A stretch of DNA of 64,000 nucleotides from Sedimenticola_A sp040506895 (GTDB taxonomy: Bacteria; Pseudomonadota; Gammaproteobacteria; Chromatiales; Chromatiaceae), in assembly GCA_040506895.1 (NCBI GenBank), contig JBEVVY010000001.1:248001-312000 (forward strand). Direction: 5' to 3'. The notes under the pieces were generated by a model, which worked only from the letters and a program-made list of their open reading frames with translations, was not told the DNA's origin and ran no database searches. Made by a program: the position numbers and the translations under genes. Each line of letters opens with the position of its first letter. Position 1 is the stretch's first letter. Of the stretch, positions 63,397 to 64,000 are shown piece after piece.

Positions 63397-64000
63397 TCAC
63401 AGCCGAAGGATATCCCCGGGTGCCGGCACCGAGGCTTCAAGTCCGAGCTCCGTATCCAGCCACTCCCTGAAGGCCCGCTTGGATTCATCCTCTCCATGCA
63501 CGACATGCACCTGCGGAGCGGTTTCGAAGTTACCCAGCCATCTTGCCAGATCATCGACGTCACCGTGGGCGGAGAGGCCACCAACCGTGTGAATGTTCGC
63601 CTTGACCCTGAACTCTTCACCATGGATGCGAACCGTCTCGTGGCCATCCACCAGCCTGCGTCCCAGGGTCCCGTTGGCCTGGTAGCCGACGATCAACAGG
63701 TGCGAACCGCTGCGCGAGATATTGTGCTTGAGATGGTGGACGATGCGTCCGCCGGTCATCATGCCGCTGGCGGAGATGATGATGGCACCGCTCTTGATCC
63801 GGTTGATGGCCATGGACTCCTGGGGCGAGGAGGTCAGCCGCAGGTTTCTCAGGTGGGGCATCTCGTTGACTTTGCGGCGCAGCTTGGTCGCCTCTTCATC
63901 GTAGAGATGGGGATACTCCCAGTAGACCTTGCTGGCGCGGATCGCCATGGGGCTGTCGAGAAACACCTCCCAGCGGTCGAGCTCCCACTCGTCGTAGTAT
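63397..64000 (-). CDS. Beta-CASP metallo-beta-lactamase ribonuclease-like protein, C-terminal part (cut by window edge)
   Basis: The frame is open to the right edge. Visible are LDSPMA, SASGMMTGGRIVHHLKH, GYQANGTLGRRL and GGLSAHGDVDDL, the C-terminal motifs of the beta-CASP domain and of the RNA-specificity region of CPSF-like ribonucleases. The HxHxDH metal motif would lie beyond the edge. Such proteins process RNA in the cytoplasm. Confidence 0.88.
   Translation of the reverse strand, partial: YYDEWELDRWEVFLDSPMAIRASKVYWEYPHLYDEEATKLRRKVNEMPHLRNLRLTSSPQESMAINRIKSGAIIISASGMMTGGRIVHHLKHNISRSGSHLLIVGYQANGTLGRRLVDGHETVRIHGEEFRVKANIHTVGGLSAHGDVDDLARWLGNFETAPQVHVVHGEDESKRAFREWLDTELGLEASVPAPGDILRL

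Overview
The window looks like a chromosomal segment of a gammaproteobacterium. It carries a general-secretion (type II) pseudopilin operon, Pit/DUF47, PPK2, CNNM-type transporters, and cargo typical of free-living or symbiotic sulfur-oxidising Gammaproteobacteria. The genus is not readable from the sequence; that placement is inference. There are no rRNA or tRNA genes and no CRISPR array.

Layout. 1-7.9 kb: accessory DNA with two large tyrosine-recombinase-type genes (the first cut by the window edge), a TPR protein, a third tyrosine recombinase and an IS3 transposase remnant. 7.9-10.5 kb: a two-gene operon of a DUF2235 alpha/beta hydrolase and a metallo-beta-lactamase-fold protein. 10.9-15.6 kb: gspGHIJKLM. 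15.8-22.2 kb: a 2141-residue Sec-exported SpvB/FG-GAP/Rhs protein with a polymorphic C-terminal tip, then a candidate immunity gene.

The centre of interest is 21,531-36,631. The last 221 codons of the rhs gene belong to a 7,549-bp mobile unit present as two tandem copies that look identical (21,531-29,079 and 29,080-36,628). Each unit holds an Rhs toxin tip, its immunity gene, an XRE-ParD-ParE-like operon, a CHC2/Toprim primase fused to a P-loop domain, a tyrosine recombinase and a ribbon-helix-helix protein. The unit has inserted at a TTT inside the codons for a conserved Rhs pre-tip motif (GGKF/ANG). The previous tip and its immunity gene lie, still in frame-compatible form, immediately beyond the second copy (36,626-37,602). 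Removing both units in silico at TTT restores one rhs reading frame with the old tip. The unit therefore appears to replace the toxin tip of an Rhs protein by site-specific integration and to bring the matching immunity gene. I know of no described system of this kind.

37.6-47.4 kb is a graveyard of related events. It contains two copies of an IS3-family element, the relic of a second primase-integrase element, a HigBA-like toxin-antitoxin pair, an AbiEii-like nucleotidyltransferase, a DUF4238 protein, and another orphan Rhs tip whose lipoprotein immunity gene is split by the second IS copy. It also holds an 89-bp repeat after each displaced cassette and a truncated HTH gene.

47.8-64 kb is stable-looking core or envelope DNA centred on phosphate. 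It has an HBM/HAMP membrane sensor, two Na/Pi-cotransporter-PhoU fusions each followed by a small coiled-coil protein, UspA, a DUF47-Pit-kinase-phosphatase operon, PPK2, two CNNM/CorC proteins and the C-terminal part of a beta-CASP ribonuclease-like protein. Two arrays of 11-bp repeats resembling Pho boxes lie in this region.
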